From NCBI RefSeq assembly GCF_021653975.1, contig NZ_JAJKFK010000006.1, positions 186,001 through 250,000 on the forward strand: a stretch of DNA of 64,000 bases, in the 5' to 3' direction. Below the pieces are notes generated by a model. That model was given only the letters and a program-made list of their open reading frames with translations, was not told the DNA's origin and searched no databases. Below, piece after piece: positions 8,335-17,529 of the stretch; position 1 is the stretch's first letter, and every line of letters begins with the position of its first letter. The position numbers and the translations under genes are program-made. Source of the stretch: Amycolatopsis sp. GM8 (GTDB lineage Bacteria; Actinomycetota; Actinomycetes; Mycobacteriales; Pseudonocardiaceae).

Positions 8335-8940
8335 ATGGAACCGCGGATCGGGATCCTGGCGTTGCAGGGCGACGTGCGTGAGCACGCGGCTCTGCTGGAG
8401 CGCGCCGGGGCGCGGGCCACGCCGGTGCGGCGGGCGGCGGAGCTGGCCGAGGTGGACGGACTGGTGCTGCCGGGCGGCGAGTCGACCACGATGTCGCGCC
8501 TGCTCGGGACGTTCGAACTCCTGGAACCGCTGCGCGAGACGATCGCCGCCGGGCTGCCGGTCTACGGGTCCTGCGCCGGGATGATCCTGCTGGCCCGCCA
8601 GGTCCTCGACGGGCGGCCCGACCAGCGGCAACTCGACGGGCTGGACGTCGTCGTGCGGCGCAACGCGTTCGGCAGGCAGGTCGACTCGTTCGAGGCCGAC
8701 CTGGACTTCGCCGGCCTCGACGGCGGGCCCGTGCACGCCGTGTTCATCCGGGCCCCCTGGGTGGAGAAGGCCGGCGACGGGGTCGACATACTGGCTCACA
8801 CGGCCGTGGCCGGGGACGGGACGGCTAGGATCGTCGCGATCCGGCAAGGACCGGTGCTCGCCACCGCCTTTCACCCGGAGCTCACGGGGGACGAGCGCGT
8901 GCACCGACTCTTCGTGGGGATGGTGCGGGAAACGACGTAG
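8335..8940 (+). CDS. pdxT: Pyridoxal 5'-phosphate synthase glutaminase subunit PdxT
   Basis: A 201-residue class I glutamine amidotransferase supplying ammonia to PdxS. It has [13 protein letters not shown] at the start, [16 protein letters not shown] for the oxyanion/PdxS interface, the nucleophile Cys in [11 protein letters not shown], and the His-Glu pair in [10 protein letters not shown]. Length is normal. GAGGAGG stands 7 nt before ATG 8335. The pdxS-pdxT order is conserved in actinobacteria, though here two small antisense genes lie between them, so pdxT may have its own promoter. Confidence 0.96.
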   Translation: MEPRIGILALQGDVREHAALLERAGARATPVRRAAELAEVDGLVLPGGESTTMSRLLGTFELLEPLRETIAAGLPVYGSCAGMILLARQVLDGRPDQRQLDGLDVVVRRNAFGRQVDSFEADLDFAGLDGGPVHAVFIRAPWVEKAGDGVDILAHTAVAGDGTARIVAIRQGPVLATAFHPELTGDERVHRLFVGMVRETT

Positions 8941-8942
8941 AT

Positions 8943-8966
8943 GGAGGAGAGATGAGCGGCCACTCC
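8943..8966 (+). repeat. Direct repeat copy 1 (copy of yebC ribosome site and start)
   Basis: A 24-bp exact copy of 9020-9043, which covers the GGAGGAGAG ribosome site and first five codons of yebC. Beyond it, AGTGGCGGCCACTAAGC resembles yebC codons 6-11 after a 16-bp insertion, so the whole duplicated unit is about 60 bp. Confidence 0.85.
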
Positions 8967-9032
8967 CGGTTTGGGATGTCACAGTGGCGGCCACTAAGCC
9001 TCCATCATGACGACAGTACGGAGGAGAGATGA
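8952..9032 (+). CDS. Possible 26-residue leader ORF from a duplicated yebC start
   Basis: ATG 8952 has the same ribosome site as yebC and opens a 26-codon frame, [20 protein letters not shown] then DSTEER. Its TGA overlaps the yebC ATG (ATGA). The first five residues equal those of YebC, then the frame diverges. It may be a translated leader that couples to yebC or simply the debris of a duplication. The AGTGGC-G-GCCACT palindrome inside it could form a hairpin. Confidence 0.4.
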   Translation: MSGHSRFGMSQWRPLSLHHDDSTEER

Positions 9033-9043
9033 GCGGCCACTCC
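9020..9043 (+). repeat. Direct repeat copy 2 (authentic yebC start)
   Basis: Second copy of the 24-bp repeat, 77 bp after the first, containing GGAGGAGAG and the true yebC ATG at 9029. Confidence 0.85.
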
Positions 9044-9784
9044 AAGTGGGCGACCACTAAGCACAAGAAGGCCGCCGTCGATGCCAAGCGTGGCAAGCTG
9101 TTCGCGAGACTGATCAAGAACATCGAAGTCGCCGCGCGGACCGGTACCGGCGGTGGCGACCCGGACGGCAACCCGACGCTCTACGACGCCATCCAGAAGG
9201 CGAAGCGGAACTCGGTCCCGCAGGACAACATCGAGCGTGCCCGCAAGCGCGGCGCCGGTGAAGAGGCCGGCGGCGCCGACTGGCAGACGATCAACTACGA
9301 GGGTTACGGCCCGAGCGGGGTCGCGGTGCTCATCGAGTGCCTCACCGACAACCGCAACCGTGCCGCCTCGGAGGTTCGCACCGCGCTGAGCCGCAACGGC
9401 GGTTCGCTGGCCGACCCGGGCTCGGTGGCGTACCTGTTCAACCGCAAGGGCGTCGTGATCATGCCGAAGAATGACCTCGCCGAGGACGACGTGCTGATGG
9501 CCGTCCTCGACGCGGGCGCGGAGGAGGTCAACGACCTCGGCGACAGCTTCGAGATCGTTTCCGAGGCCACCGATCTCGTCGGGGTGCGGAAAGCCTTGCA
9601 GGACGCCGGATTCGACTACGAGTCCGCGGAGGCGAGCTTCCTGCCGTCGGTGAACGTGCCGTTGGACGCCGAAGGCGCGAAGAAGGTCTTCAAACTGATC
9701 GACGCCCTCGAAGATTGTGACGACGTGCAGAACGTTTACGCGAACTTCGATGTCTCGGACGAGGTACTCGCCGAAGTCGGCTGA
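9029..9784 (+). CDS. yebC: YebC/PmpR family translation/transcription factor
   Basis: 251 residues of the widespread YebC family. The start [20 protein letters not shown] and [20 protein letters not shown] are diagnostic, followed by [47 protein letters not shown], and the acidic C-terminal third. YebC proteins were long called transcription regulators; more recent work assigns some to relief of ribosome stalling. Lies just before ruvCAB in many bacteria, as here. A strong terminator follows at 9801. The short duplication of its start is unusual and is listed separately. Confidence 0.95.
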   Translation: MSGHSKWATTKHKKAAVDAKRGKLFARLIKNIEVAARTGTGGGDPDGNPTLYDAIQKAKRNSVPQDNIERARKRGAGEEAGGADWQTINYEGYGPSGVAVLIECLTDNRNRAASEVRTALSRNGGSLADPGSVAYLFNRKGVVIMPKNDLAEDDVLMAVLDAGAEEVNDLGDSFEIVSEATDLVGVRKALQDAGFDYESAEASFLPSVNVPLDAEGAKKVFKLIDALEDCDDVQNVYANFDVSDEVLAEVG

Positions 9785-9800
9785 GCGAAAAGATTCGCGG

Positions 9801-9836
9801 AAAAATCCCGGTGTGCCTGGCATGCCGGGATTTTTT
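9801..9836 (+). terminator. Rho-independent terminator after yebC
   Basis: A-rich/T-rich stem AAAAATCCCGG (9801-9811) pairs with CCGGGATTTTTT (9825-9836), a 13-nt loop between them. It ends in a T run and is probably active in both directions. Confidence 0.9.
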
Positions 9837-9875
9837 ACGTGCCACTACTGTCCGCATGCGAGCCGATCCGGCACA

Positions 9876-10412
9876 ATGACGGCCGTGACGACCGAGACGA
9901 CTCCCGGGGTGCTCGCCCCCGAAGATCACGAGCTTCTCGAGTGGATCGTCTCGGAAGCCGAGCGCAGAGGAAACGCGGTCATCTCGGTTCCCCGTGACGC
10001 CAACGGATCCGGTTACTGCTTCACCGCCTGCGTGTGGGCCATGCACCAGATCCCCGAGGCGGTCGTCGTCGGGCTGCCGGAGCAGATGGCGCAGGTCCTG
10101 CTCGACGCCTATGTGGACCGCGCGGCCACCGGCGGCGCGTTCACCCCCGGCCAGATCTGCGACGACTTCTTCGACGGCGTGCCGGTTACCTTCGAACGGG
10201 TGAATCCCGGGCATTACCCGGAGTACTTCGGCAGCGCCTTCCTCGTGTACCCGGACGGCGACTTCCCCGCGCTGCAGATCATCGTGGCCACCCCCGAGGA
10301 ACGCAAATGGCCGTGGGACGCGGACGCGCCCGAGGGTTTCGCGCAGTGGCAGCCCGTGCTGACCGACTCCGGCCGTCCCGAGAGCTGGACCCCCGGCGTC
10401 GACGGTCCATAG
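9876..10412 (+). CDS. DUF4262-like hypothetical protein
   Basis: 178 residues. A conserved start (PEDHELLEWIVSEAERRGNA) leads to a core with YCFTACVWAMHQIPEAVVVGLP, FFDGVPVTFERVNPGHYPEYFGSAFLVY and a Trp-rich tail ending in WPWDADAPEGFAQWQPVL. This layout matches DUF4262, whose function is not known. ATG 9876 is used; GTG 9885 is an alternative. It lies alone between the yebC terminator and the SOS box of ruvC, so it is not part of either unit. Confidence 0.75.
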   Translation: MTAVTTETTPGVLAPEDHELLEWIVSEAERRGNAVISVPRDANGSGYCFTACVWAMHQIPEAVVVGLPEQMAQVLLDAYVDRAATGGAFTPGQICDDFFDGVPVTFERVNPGHYPEYFGSAFLVYPDGDFPALQIIVATPEERKWPWDADAPEGFAQWQPVLTDSGRPESWTPGVDGP

Positions 10413-10471
10413 TGGACATTCCGCCGGCACGGCGCGTCCTGCCCGGCGATCGGCCACCCGCCCGGTAACCT

Positions 10472-10487
10472 CCGAACTGGTGTTCGG
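10472..10487. promoter_or_regulatory. LexA (SOS) box upstream of ruvCAB
   Basis: Perfect palindrome CCGAAC-TGGT-GTTCGG, matching the actinobacterial LexA consensus CGAACNNNNGTTCG. It lies 15 bp before the ruvC start, so LexA bound here would block ruvCAB transcription until DNA damage. Confidence 0.85.
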
Positions 10488-10502
10488 ACGGAAGGGCGGA
10501 TC

Positions 10503-11084
10503 ATGCGGGTGCTGGGTGTCGACCCGGGGCTGACGCGGTGCGGGCTCGGGGTGGTCGACGGCGGCACCGGGCGCACGGTCAGCTGCGTCGCGGTCGACGT
10601 GGTGCGCACGCCGCCCGACGCGGCGCTCGCGACGAGGCTGCTGCGCATCGCCGAGGCCGTGGACGAGTGGCTCGACCGCTACCGGCCCGAAGCCGTCGCG
10701 GTGGAGCGAGTGTTCAGCCAGCACAACGTGCGCACGGTGATGGGCACGGCGCAGGCCGGGGGAGTGGTGGCACTGTCCGCCGCCCGCCGCGGCCTGCCGG
10801 TCGTGTTCCACACGCCGAGTGAGATGAAGGCCGCCGTCACCGGGTCCGGCCGGGCGGACAAGGCGCAGGTCACCGCTATGGTGACCAGGTTGCTGGGGCT
10901 GGCGGAGATGCCGAGCCCGGCGGACGCGGCGGACGCGCTGGGGCTGGCGATCTGCCACCTGTGGCGCGAACCGATGCGCGCCCGGCTCGCCGAGGCCGAG
11001 GCGCGGGCCGCCGAGCTGGCGAAGAAGCACCGGGCCCGGCTCGCGGCGGCGGCCAGGCAGGCACAGAAGGGAGCGGCGCGATGA
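10503..11084 (+). CDS. ruvC: Holliday junction resolvase RuvC
   Basis: A 193-residue RNase H-fold endonuclease that cuts Holliday junctions with RuvAB. The first catalytic Asp is in [12 protein letters not shown] (Asp7), the Glu in [14 protein letters not shown], and the last acidic pair in [15 protein letters not shown]. The C-terminus has an added Ala/Arg/Lys-rich helix, common in actinobacterial RuvC. Its stop overlaps the ruvA start (ATGA). A palindromic SOS box at 10472 places the operon under LexA. Confidence 0.96.
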   Translation: MRVLGVDPGLTRCGLGVVDGGTGRTVSCVAVDVVRTPPDAALATRLLRIAEAVDEWLDRYRPEAVAVERVFSQHNVRTVMGTAQAGGVVALSAARRGLPVVFHTPSEMKAAVTGSGRADKAQVTAMVTRLLGLAEMPSPADAADALGLAICHLWREPMRARLAEAEARAAELAKKHRARLAAAARQAQKGAAR

Positions 11085-11677
11085 TCTCGTCGGTGCGCGG
11101 AGAGGTGCTGTCGGTCGGGCTGGACCATGTGGTCGTCGAGGTGGGCGGGGTCGGCCTCGCGGTACAGGCCACGCCGTCCACGCTCGCGACGCTGCGCCGC
11201 GGCGAGCAGACCCGGCTGCACACCGCACTCGTCGTCCGCGAGGACTCCCTGACGCTGTTCGGCTTCGCCGACGCCGAGGCCCGCGAGCTGTTCACGCTGC
11301 TGCAGACCGTGTCCGGCATCGGCCCGCGGCTTGCGCTCGCCGCGCTGGCCGTGCTCGACCCCGACAAGCTGCGCACCGCGCTCGCCGAAGGCAACATCAC
11401 CGTGCTCACCCAGGTCCCCGGCATCGGCCGCAAGGGCGCCGAACGGCTGTCGCTGGAGCTGCGCGACAAGGTCACCGCGGCCGCCGGCACCGGCACGGAG
11501 GCGATGCCCGCCGCCGGTTCGGCCGTCCGGGCGGAGGTCACCGAAGCGCTCACCGGGCTCGGCTTCCCGCTCAAGCAGGCGGAACAGGCGGTCGAGAAGG
11601 TGCTGGCCGGTGCCGAAGAGGCGGACACCTCGACGCTGTTGCGCGCGGCACTGACCACCCTCGGCCGCAAGCGATAG
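11081..11677 (+). CDS. ruvA: Holliday junction branch migration protein RuvA
   Basis: 198 residues with the three RuvA domains: an N-terminal OB-fold ([25 protein letters not shown]...), the tandem helix-hairpin-helix junction-binding region ([14 protein letters not shown] and [19 protein letters not shown]), and a C-terminal RuvB-binding domain ([24 protein letters not shown]). ATG 11081 overlaps the ruvC stop. It forms a tetramer on junction DNA and loads the RuvB motor encoded next. Confidence 0.96.
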   Translation: MISSVRGEVLSVGLDHVVVEVGGVGLAVQATPSTLATLRRGEQTRLHTALVVREDSLTLFGFADAEARELFTLLQTVSGIGPRLALAALAVLDPDKLRTALAEGNITVLTQVPGIGRKGAERLSLELRDKVTAAAGTGTEAMPAAGSAVRAEVTEALTGLGFPLKQAEQAVEKVLAGAEEADTSTLLRAALTTLGRKR

Positions 11678-11686
11678 GCCCCGGGC

Positions 11687-12748
<1,062 letters not shown>

Positions 12749-12845
12749 CACGCCACTGGTGAGAACCGTGGTGGCACCTGGCACACTCGAAAGAGCACAT
12801 CCGGACAAATGAGGTGCGCGAGCCCCGTGCACCGAATGGAGAATC

Positions 12846-13238
12846 ATGAACCAGCTTTTCCTGCCGTTGCTCCTCATACTGGTGGTGGCCATCCCCCTGG
12901 TCATGGGCAGCCGGAAGCAGAAGCGCGCCGCGCAGGAGCAGAAGAACCTGCAGTCCAGCCTGTCCGAGGGCGACCGCGTGATGACGACCTCCGGCATGTA
13001 CGGCACCGTGGCCGACACGAGTGATGACACCACGATCGATGTCGAGATCGCGCCGGGTGTGGTGACCACCTGGCTGCGCCAGGCGGTGCGGGAGAAGGTC
13101 GCGCCGGCGGTCGACGAGGAGTTCGAGGAGACCCCCGGCGAGTCCGCTCCGGTCGACGTCGACGAGGTCGACGAGACCCCGGCCGAGGAGAAGGCCGGCC
13201 CGCAGATCGCGCCGCCGCTCGAGCACGGCAAGAAGTAA
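12846..13238 (+). CDS. yajC: Preprotein translocase subunit YajC
   Basis: 130 residues. A single N-terminal membrane helix (LFLPLLLILVVAIPLVMG) is followed by the family block SRKQKRAAQEQKN...LSEGDRVMTTSGMYGTVADTSDDTTIDVEIAPGVVTTWLRQAV. The Asp/Glu-rich C-terminal third (EEFEETPGESAPVDVDEVDE) is an extension typical of actinobacteria. It acts with SecDF next to SecYEG. The start follows a short GAGAATC leader; it is 98 bp after ruvB, so it probably has a separate promoter. Confidence 0.94.
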   Translation: MNQLFLPLLLILVVAIPLVMGSRKQKRAAQEQKNLQSSLSEGDRVMTTSGMYGTVADTSDDTTIDVEIAPGVVTTWLRQAVREKVAPAVDEEFEETPGESAPVDVDEVDETPAEEKAGPQIAPPLEHGKK

Positions 13239-13259
13239 AAGGCTCTGCCAAGATCGGCA

Positions 13260-13288
13260 CCCCTGGCGCCCTGAGGCGGCGCCGGGGG
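13260..13288. terminator. GC-rich hairpin between yajC and secD
   Basis: Eleven paired bases (CCCCTGGCGCC with GGCGCCGGGGG, one G-T pair) around a 7-nt loop. No T run follows, so it may be a weak terminator, an attenuator or an mRNA stabiliser. Confidence 0.45.
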
Positions 13289-13383
13289 GACAACGCTGCG
13301 CTCACGCCGCACCGAGTACTGTTTCGATGCCGGCAACGGGCCACCAGCCCGAGTTCTGACCAGTCCCGAGGAGAACGACCACC

Positions 13384-14955
13384 GTGGCACCACCCGCCGG
13401 GCGGATCCGCCCGGGACGCTATCTCGGCTTGTTCGCACTGATCGTGGTCGTGCTCTACGCGCTGGTGTTCTTCACCGGCGGCGGGAAGCCGGCGCCCAAG
13501 CTGGGGATCGACCTGCAGGGCGGCACGCGCGTGACGCTGACCGCGCGGACCCCGGACGGCTCGGCGCCGTCGAAGGACTCGCTGAACCAGGCCCGCCAGA
13601 TCATCGAGAAGCGGGTCAACGGCATCGGGGTGAGCGGTACCGAAGTCGTCCTGGACGGCAACAACATCGTGATCACGGTGCCGGGCGAGCAGGGCGACCA
13701 GGCCAAGAAGCTCGGCCAGACCGCGAAGCTCGGCTTCCGCAAGGTCCTCGACGCGCAGCAGGCCACCGCGCCGCCCACCCCGGCGGCGCCGTCGGCCGAC
13801 GAGCAGTCACCGCAGCAGATCCAGCAGGCGAAGGCGACCCGGCAGGATCCCGCGCTGGTCACCGGTTCCGGGGACAGCCTCGCGGAGTCGGCCACCGCGC
13901 AGCAGACGCTGGCCGCGTTCACCTGCTCGGCGCAGGATCCGTTGCGCGGCAACGATGATCCCAACGCGCCGCTGCTGGCGTGCAACCAGGACGGCACCGA
14001 GAAGTACCTGCTGGGCCCGGTCTTCCTGCAGGGCACCGAGATCGACAGCGCGGTGGCCTCGCCGCCGGCGCAGAACAAGCCGGGCTGGACGGTGGACCTG
14101 ACGTTCAAGTCGGCGGGCCGGCAGATCTGGGCGGACTTCACCACCAAGAACATCCAGCAGCGGGCCGCGTTCGTGCTGGACACCCAGGTGGTGTCCGCGC
14201 CGACGATCCAGAGCGCGATCGTCGACGGCAACACCCAGATCAGCGGCCAGTTCACCCAGCAGCAGACCAAGGACCTGGCGGACATCCTCAAGTACGGGTC
14301 GCTGCCACTGTCGTTCACCTCGTCGGACGCCACCACGGTGTCCGCGACGCTGGGGCTGGCCTCGCTGGAGGCCGGGCTGATCGCCGGCGGTGTCGGGCTG
14401 GCGCTGGTGTTCGTGTACTGCCTGTTCTACTACCGCCTGCTGGGCGCGCTGACCATCGTGTCCCTGGCTCTGTCCGGGCTGGTCGTGTACGCGGTGCTGG
14501 TGCTGCTCGGGCGGTGGATCGGGTTCACCCTGGACCTGGCCGGTGTCGCCGGGTTCATCATCGCCATCGGTGTCACCGCGGACTCCTTCGTGGTGTTCTT
14601 CGAACGGTTGAAGGACGAGATACGCGAGGGCCGCTCGTTCCGCTCCGCGGTACCGCGCGGCTGGACGCGGGCGCGGCGCACGATCCTGGCCTCGGACGCG
14701 ATCCTGTTCCTGGCCTCGGCGGTGCTGTACGCGATCGCGGTCGGGGACGTGCAGGGCTTCGCGTTCACCCTCGGCATGTCGACCGTGCTGGACCTGGTCG
14801 TGGTGTTCCTGGTGACCCATCCGCTGGTGGCGCTGGCGTCGCGGTCCAAGTCCCTGTCCAACCCCAAGCTGACCGGGCTCGGTGGCGTGCAGCATCTCGC
14901 CGACGAGCGCCGGAGCGCACGCAAAGCGGCCGCCGCGGCCACGAAGGAGGCGTGA
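13384..14955 (+). CDS. secD: Protein translocase subunit SecD
   Basis: 523 residues. TM1 (YLGLFALIVVVLYALVFFTGG) leads into LGIDLQGGTRVTLTAR, the conserved D-LQGG motif. The large periplasmic P1 domain carries a Gln/Ala-rich insertion (about residues 125-175), the WTVDLTFKSAGRQIWADFTTKN base follows, and five C-terminal helices include GVTADSFVVFFERLKDEIREGRS, a proton-path motif. SecDF uses the proton motive force to pull substrates through SecYEG. GTG 13384 follows GAGGAGAAC at good spacing. secF starts 1 bp after its stop. Confidence 0.95.
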   Translation: MAPPAGRIRPGRYLGLFALIVVVLYALVFFTGGGKPAPKLGIDLQGGTRVTLTARTPDGSAPSKDSLNQARQIIEKRVNGIGVSGTEVVLDGNNIVITVPGEQGDQAKKLGQTAKLGFRKVLDAQQATAPPTPAAPSADEQSPQQIQQAKATRQDPALVTGSGDSLAESATAQQTLAAFTCSAQDPLRGNDDPNAPLLACNQDGTEKYLLGPVFLQGTEIDSAVASPPAQNKPGWTVDLTFKSAGRQIWADFTTKNIQQRAAFVLDTQVVSAPTIQSAIVDGNTQISGQFTQQQTKDLADILKYGSLPLSFTSSDATTVSATLGLASLEAGLIAGGVGLALVFVYCLFYYRLLGALTIVSLALSGLVVYAVLVLLGRWIGFTLDLAGVAGFIIAIGVTADSFVVFFERLKDEIREGRSFRSAVPRGWTRARRTILASDAILFLASAVLYAIAVGDVQGFAFTLGMSTVLDLVVVFLVTHPLVALASRSKSLSNPKLTGLGGVQHLADERRSARKAAAAATKEA

Positions 14956-14956
14956 G

Positions 14957-16195
14957 GTGACCAGCGAGCAGAGCACGCCCGCGGCCACGGAGCAGGGTAA
15001 GCGGGGCAGCGTCTTCCACCGGCTGTACGTCGGCACGGGCGCGTTCGACATCATCGGCAAGCGCCGGCGCTGGTACATCTTCTTCGGCGCGCTGGTGCTC
15101 GTGTGCATCGCCTCGATCGGGGCCCGCGGCTTCAACTGGGGTATCGAGTTCGAGGGCGGCACCCAGATCCAGCTGCCCGCGCACGGTGTGCACGGCACGA
15201 TCACCGCGGACCAGGCCAAGCAGGTCTACGCGGACGCGCTCGGCAGGCAGGCGGCCTCGGCGCAGACGGTCGGCGTGGGCAATGCGGCGACCGTGCAGCT
15301 GCGCTCGGAGACGCTGGCCGAGTCCGACGTGTCGAAGGTCAAGGACGCGCTGTTCAGCGAGCTGCAGCCGATCGGGTCGAACGGGCAGCCGAGTGTGCAG
15401 GCGATCAGCGACAGCGCGGTCAGCGCGTCGTGGGGCGGGGAGATCTCCCGGCAGGCCCTGATCGCGCTCGGGGTGTTCATCGTCCTGGTGACGATCTTCC
15501 TGGCGATCTACTTCGAACGCTGGATGGCGCTGGCCGCGCTGATCTCACTGGTGCACGACATCGTGGTCACCGCGGGGATCTATTCGCTGGTGGGCTTCGA
15601 GGTGACCCCGGCGACCGTGATCGGCCTGCTGACGATCCTCGGCTTCTCCCTGTACGACACGGTGGTCGTGTTCGACAAGGTCAAGGAGAACTCGCGCGGC
15701 CTGCTCGGGCTGACCCGCCGCACCTATGCCGAGACGGCGAACCTGGCGCTGAACCAGACGCTGATGCGGTCGATCAACACCTCGGTCATCGCGCTGCTGC
15801 CGGTGCTGGGCCTGCTGGTCGTCGGGTACATCCTGCTCGGCTCGGGCACCCTGCAGGACCTCGCGCTCGTCCAGCTGACCGGCATGCTCGCCGGTGTGCT
15901 GTCGTCGCTGTTCCTGGCCACCCCGCTGCTGGTCGACTTCAAGATGCGCGACCCGAGGTACAAGCAGCAGGCCGAACGCGTCCGGGCCCGCCGGGCGAAC
16001 CTCGCCCGCAAGGCCGCCGACCGCGAAGCCCACGGCGAGGACGACTTCGACGCCTCCGACGACGACTCGCTCGCCGCCGAGCTGCGCAAGGAAAAGGCAT
16101 ACGCGGCCGCGGCCAGCGTGCCGGCCCGCACCCCGAAGGGCACCCGGCCACAACAGCCTCGCCGGGGACGTCCCTCCGGCAAGCGGAAGCGCTGA
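14957..16195 (+). CDS. secF: Protein translocase subunit SecF
   Basis: 412 residues: TM1 (WYIFFGALVLVCIASIGARG), the FNWGIEFEGGTQIQLPA motif, a P4 periplasmic domain, and five C-terminal helices with LGFSLYDTVVVFDKVKENSRG and NLALNQTLMRSINTSVIALLPVLGLLVVG. The C-terminus is a long charged tail ending in RPQQPRRGRPSGKRKR, common in actinobacteria. GTG 14957 is chosen for the AAGGAGG 6 nt upstream, inside the secD end. It acts as a SecDF heterodimer in the membrane. Confidence 0.95.
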   Translation: MTSEQSTPAATEQGKRGSVFHRLYVGTGAFDIIGKRRRWYIFFGALVLVCIASIGARGFNWGIEFEGGTQIQLPAHGVHGTITADQAKQVYADALGRQAASAQTVGVGNAATVQLRSETLAESDVSKVKDALFSELQPIGSNGQPSVQAISDSAVSASWGGEISRQALIALGVFIVLVTIFLAIYFERWMALAALISLVHDIVVTAGIYSLVGFEVTPATVIGLLTILGFSLYDTVVVFDKVKENSRGLLGLTRRTYAETANLALNQTLMRSINTSVIALLPVLGLLVVGYILLGSGTLQDLALVQLTGMLAGVLSSLFLATPLLVDFKMRDPRYKQQAERVRARRANLARKAADREAHGEDDFDASDDDSLAAELRKEKAYAAAASVPARTPKGTRPQQPRRGRPSGKRKR

Positions 16196-16198
16196 GCC

Positions 16199-16717
16199 GT
16201 GGACCTCGACGCCGCGCTCGGCCTGATCGCCGAGGTCCCCGACTTTCCCGAGCCCGGTGTGCTGTTCCGGGATCTCTCGCCGCTGTTCGCGCACGGCGAG
16301 GGGTTCCGGACCGTCGCCGAGGCCCTCGCGGCGACGGTGGATCCCGAGGTCGATCTGCTGGCCGCGGTGGAGGCGCGTGGGTTCATGCTCGCCGCGGCCG
16401 TCGGCTACGCCCGCGGGCTGGGTGTGGTGCTGGTGCGCAAGCCCGGCAAGCTGCCGTCGGTCGCGGCCCGGGTGGACTATGCCCTGGAGTACGGCACCGC
16501 GACGCTGGAACTGCCGGAGCACGTCGTCCCGCCGCAGGCACGGGTCGCGGTCGTCGACGACGTGCTCGCCACCGGCGGCACCGTCAACGCCGCCTGCCAG
16601 CTGCTGGAACAGGCCGGTGCGGTGGTGTCGGGGGTTTCGGTCGTGCTGGAGCTGGCGGCCCTGCCCGGCCGGGCGACCCTCGCCGGCCGCCGCGTGCACT
16701 CACTGCAGGCCACCTGA
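16199..16717 (+). CDS. apt: Adenine phosphoribosyltransferase
   Basis: A 172-residue type I phosphoribosyltransferase salvaging adenine plus PRPP to AMP. The PRPP loop is VAVVDDVLATGGTVNAACQL; the adenine-site blocks are DFPEPGVLFRDLSPLFAHGE and VRKPGKLPSVAARVDYALEYG. GTG 16199 lies 3 bp after secF, so it is co-transcribed with the Sec genes, the same secD-secF-apt-rel order as in mycobacteria. Here a toxin-antitoxin pair lies between apt and rel. Confidence 0.95.
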   Translation: MDLDAALGLIAEVPDFPEPGVLFRDLSPLFAHGEGFRTVAEALAATVDPEVDLLAAVEARGFMLAAAVGYARGLGVVLVRKPGKLPSVAARVDYALEYGTATLELPEHVVPPQARVAVVDDVLATGGTVNAACQLLEQAGAVVSGVSVVLELAALPGRATLAGRRVHSLQAT

Positions 16718-16723
16718 TCGAGC

Positions 16724-16755
16724 GCATGCACTCACGCATGCGGATCCGGTAGCAT
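16724..16755 (+). promoter_or_regulatory. Putative promoter/operator of the VapBC pair
   Basis: Two GCATGC palindromes (16724-16729 and 16736-16741) lie 12 bp apart, followed by a -10-like TAGCAT at 16750-16755. The start GTG at 16762 is only 6 nt after the -10, so the transcript may be leaderless. The repeated palindromes could be the site for autoregulation by the antitoxin-toxin complex. Inference. Confidence 0.4.
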
Positions 16756-16761
16756 GATCTC

Positions 16762-17043
16762 GTGACGGCTTTGCAGATCCGCGATGTGCCGGAACCGGTG
16801 CGAGCGAGGCTCGCCGAGCTCGCCAGGGAAAGGGGGCTGTCCTTGCAGTCGTATCTGCTGGACCTGGTCAGTGACGAAGTCCGGCGGCAGGACAACCTGG
16901 CCGTGCTGCGCCGGTTCGGCGAGGGCCGGCACGGCACCCGGCTGACCCGTGCGGACATCCTGTCGCCGCTGCACCAGGCCAGGGCCGCCCGGGACGAGAC
17001 GATCCGGGACGAGTGGCCCGAAACCAGGCCGGAGAGCGAATGA
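16762..17043 (+). CDS. VapB-type (FitA-like) antitoxin
   Basis: 93 residues. The N-terminal ribbon-helix-helix MTALQIRDVPEPVRARLAEL plus ARERGLSLQSYLLDLVSDEV binds DNA as a dimer. The C-terminal part, with Trp and many charges ([12 protein letters not shown]), should wrap the toxin. Start GTG 16762 has no Shine-Dalgarno and sits just after a -10-like sequence, which hints at leaderless translation. Its stop overlaps the toxin start (ATGA). With the toxin it forms a type II toxin-antitoxin pair, expected to repress its own promoter. Confidence 0.88.
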   Translation: MTALQIRDVPEPVRARLAELARERGLSLQSYLLDLVSDEVRRQDNLAVLRRFGEGRHGTRLTRADILSPLHQARAARDETIRDEWPETRPESE

Positions 17044-17435
17044 TCGTCGTCGACGCGTCGGCGCTCGGGTACGCGCTGCTCGACGAAGGCGCGACCGGTA
17101 ACCAGTGCCGTGACCTGCTCGCGGCGGACGACCGGTGGATCGCCCCCGAACACTGGACGGTCGAGGTGCTGTCGATCATCCGCGGCAATCTGCTCGGCGG
17201 GAAGATCTGCGCGGACCACGCCGCCGAGGCGGTCGAGGGCCTGGCGAGCCTGCGGGTCATGGTCCCGCAGACCCGGGTCCTGCTGCCGCGGATGTGGGAG
17301 CTGCGCGACAACCTCACCAGCTACGACGCCGCGTACGTCGCGGCCGCCGAGGCGTACGAGTGCGGGCTGCTGACCGCGGACGACCGGCTGGCCCGGGCGC
17401 CCGGGATCGCCTGCCCCGTCAAGATCCTCGGCTGA
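17040..17435 (+). CDS. VapC-type PIN-domain ribonuclease toxin
   Basis: 131 residues with a PIN fold. The acidic metal site is visible as [13 protein letters not shown] (Asp5), [11 protein letters not shown] (Glu), [28 protein letters not shown] (two Asp), ending in ACPVKIL. VapC toxins cut specific RNAs such as tRNAs; the target cannot be told here. ATG 17040 overlaps the antitoxin stop. The pair lies directly upstream of rel, whose alarmone signalling is often linked to growth arrest; that link is only positional. Confidence 0.9.
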   Translation: MIVVDASALGYALLDEGATGNQCRDLLAADDRWIAPEHWTVEVLSIIRGNLLGGKICADHAAEAVEGLASLRVMVPQTRVLLPRMWELRDNLTSYDAAYVAAAEAYECGLLTADDRLARAPGIACPVKILG

Positions 17436-17529
17436 ATCCCGCCGGACGCGCGGGGAGCACGAACCCATCCGGCCCAGGCGGGTTACGCTTGTTGTTCCAG
17501 AGGGTCACCGCGAGGAGCAGGAGGTGGGG

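Noticed and set aside
8032..9171. 379-codon minus-strand frame across pdxT and yebC
   Set aside because: Only the last 64 codons look like a real protein; the rest is the antisense shadow of pdxT and yebC.
13239..13383. Riboswitch in the yajC-secD gap
   Set aside because: Only a simple GC hairpin is visible; no conserved riboswitch core recognised.
16762..17435. Mobile element carrying VapBC
   Set aside because: No transposase, target-site duplication or flanking inverted repeats seen.
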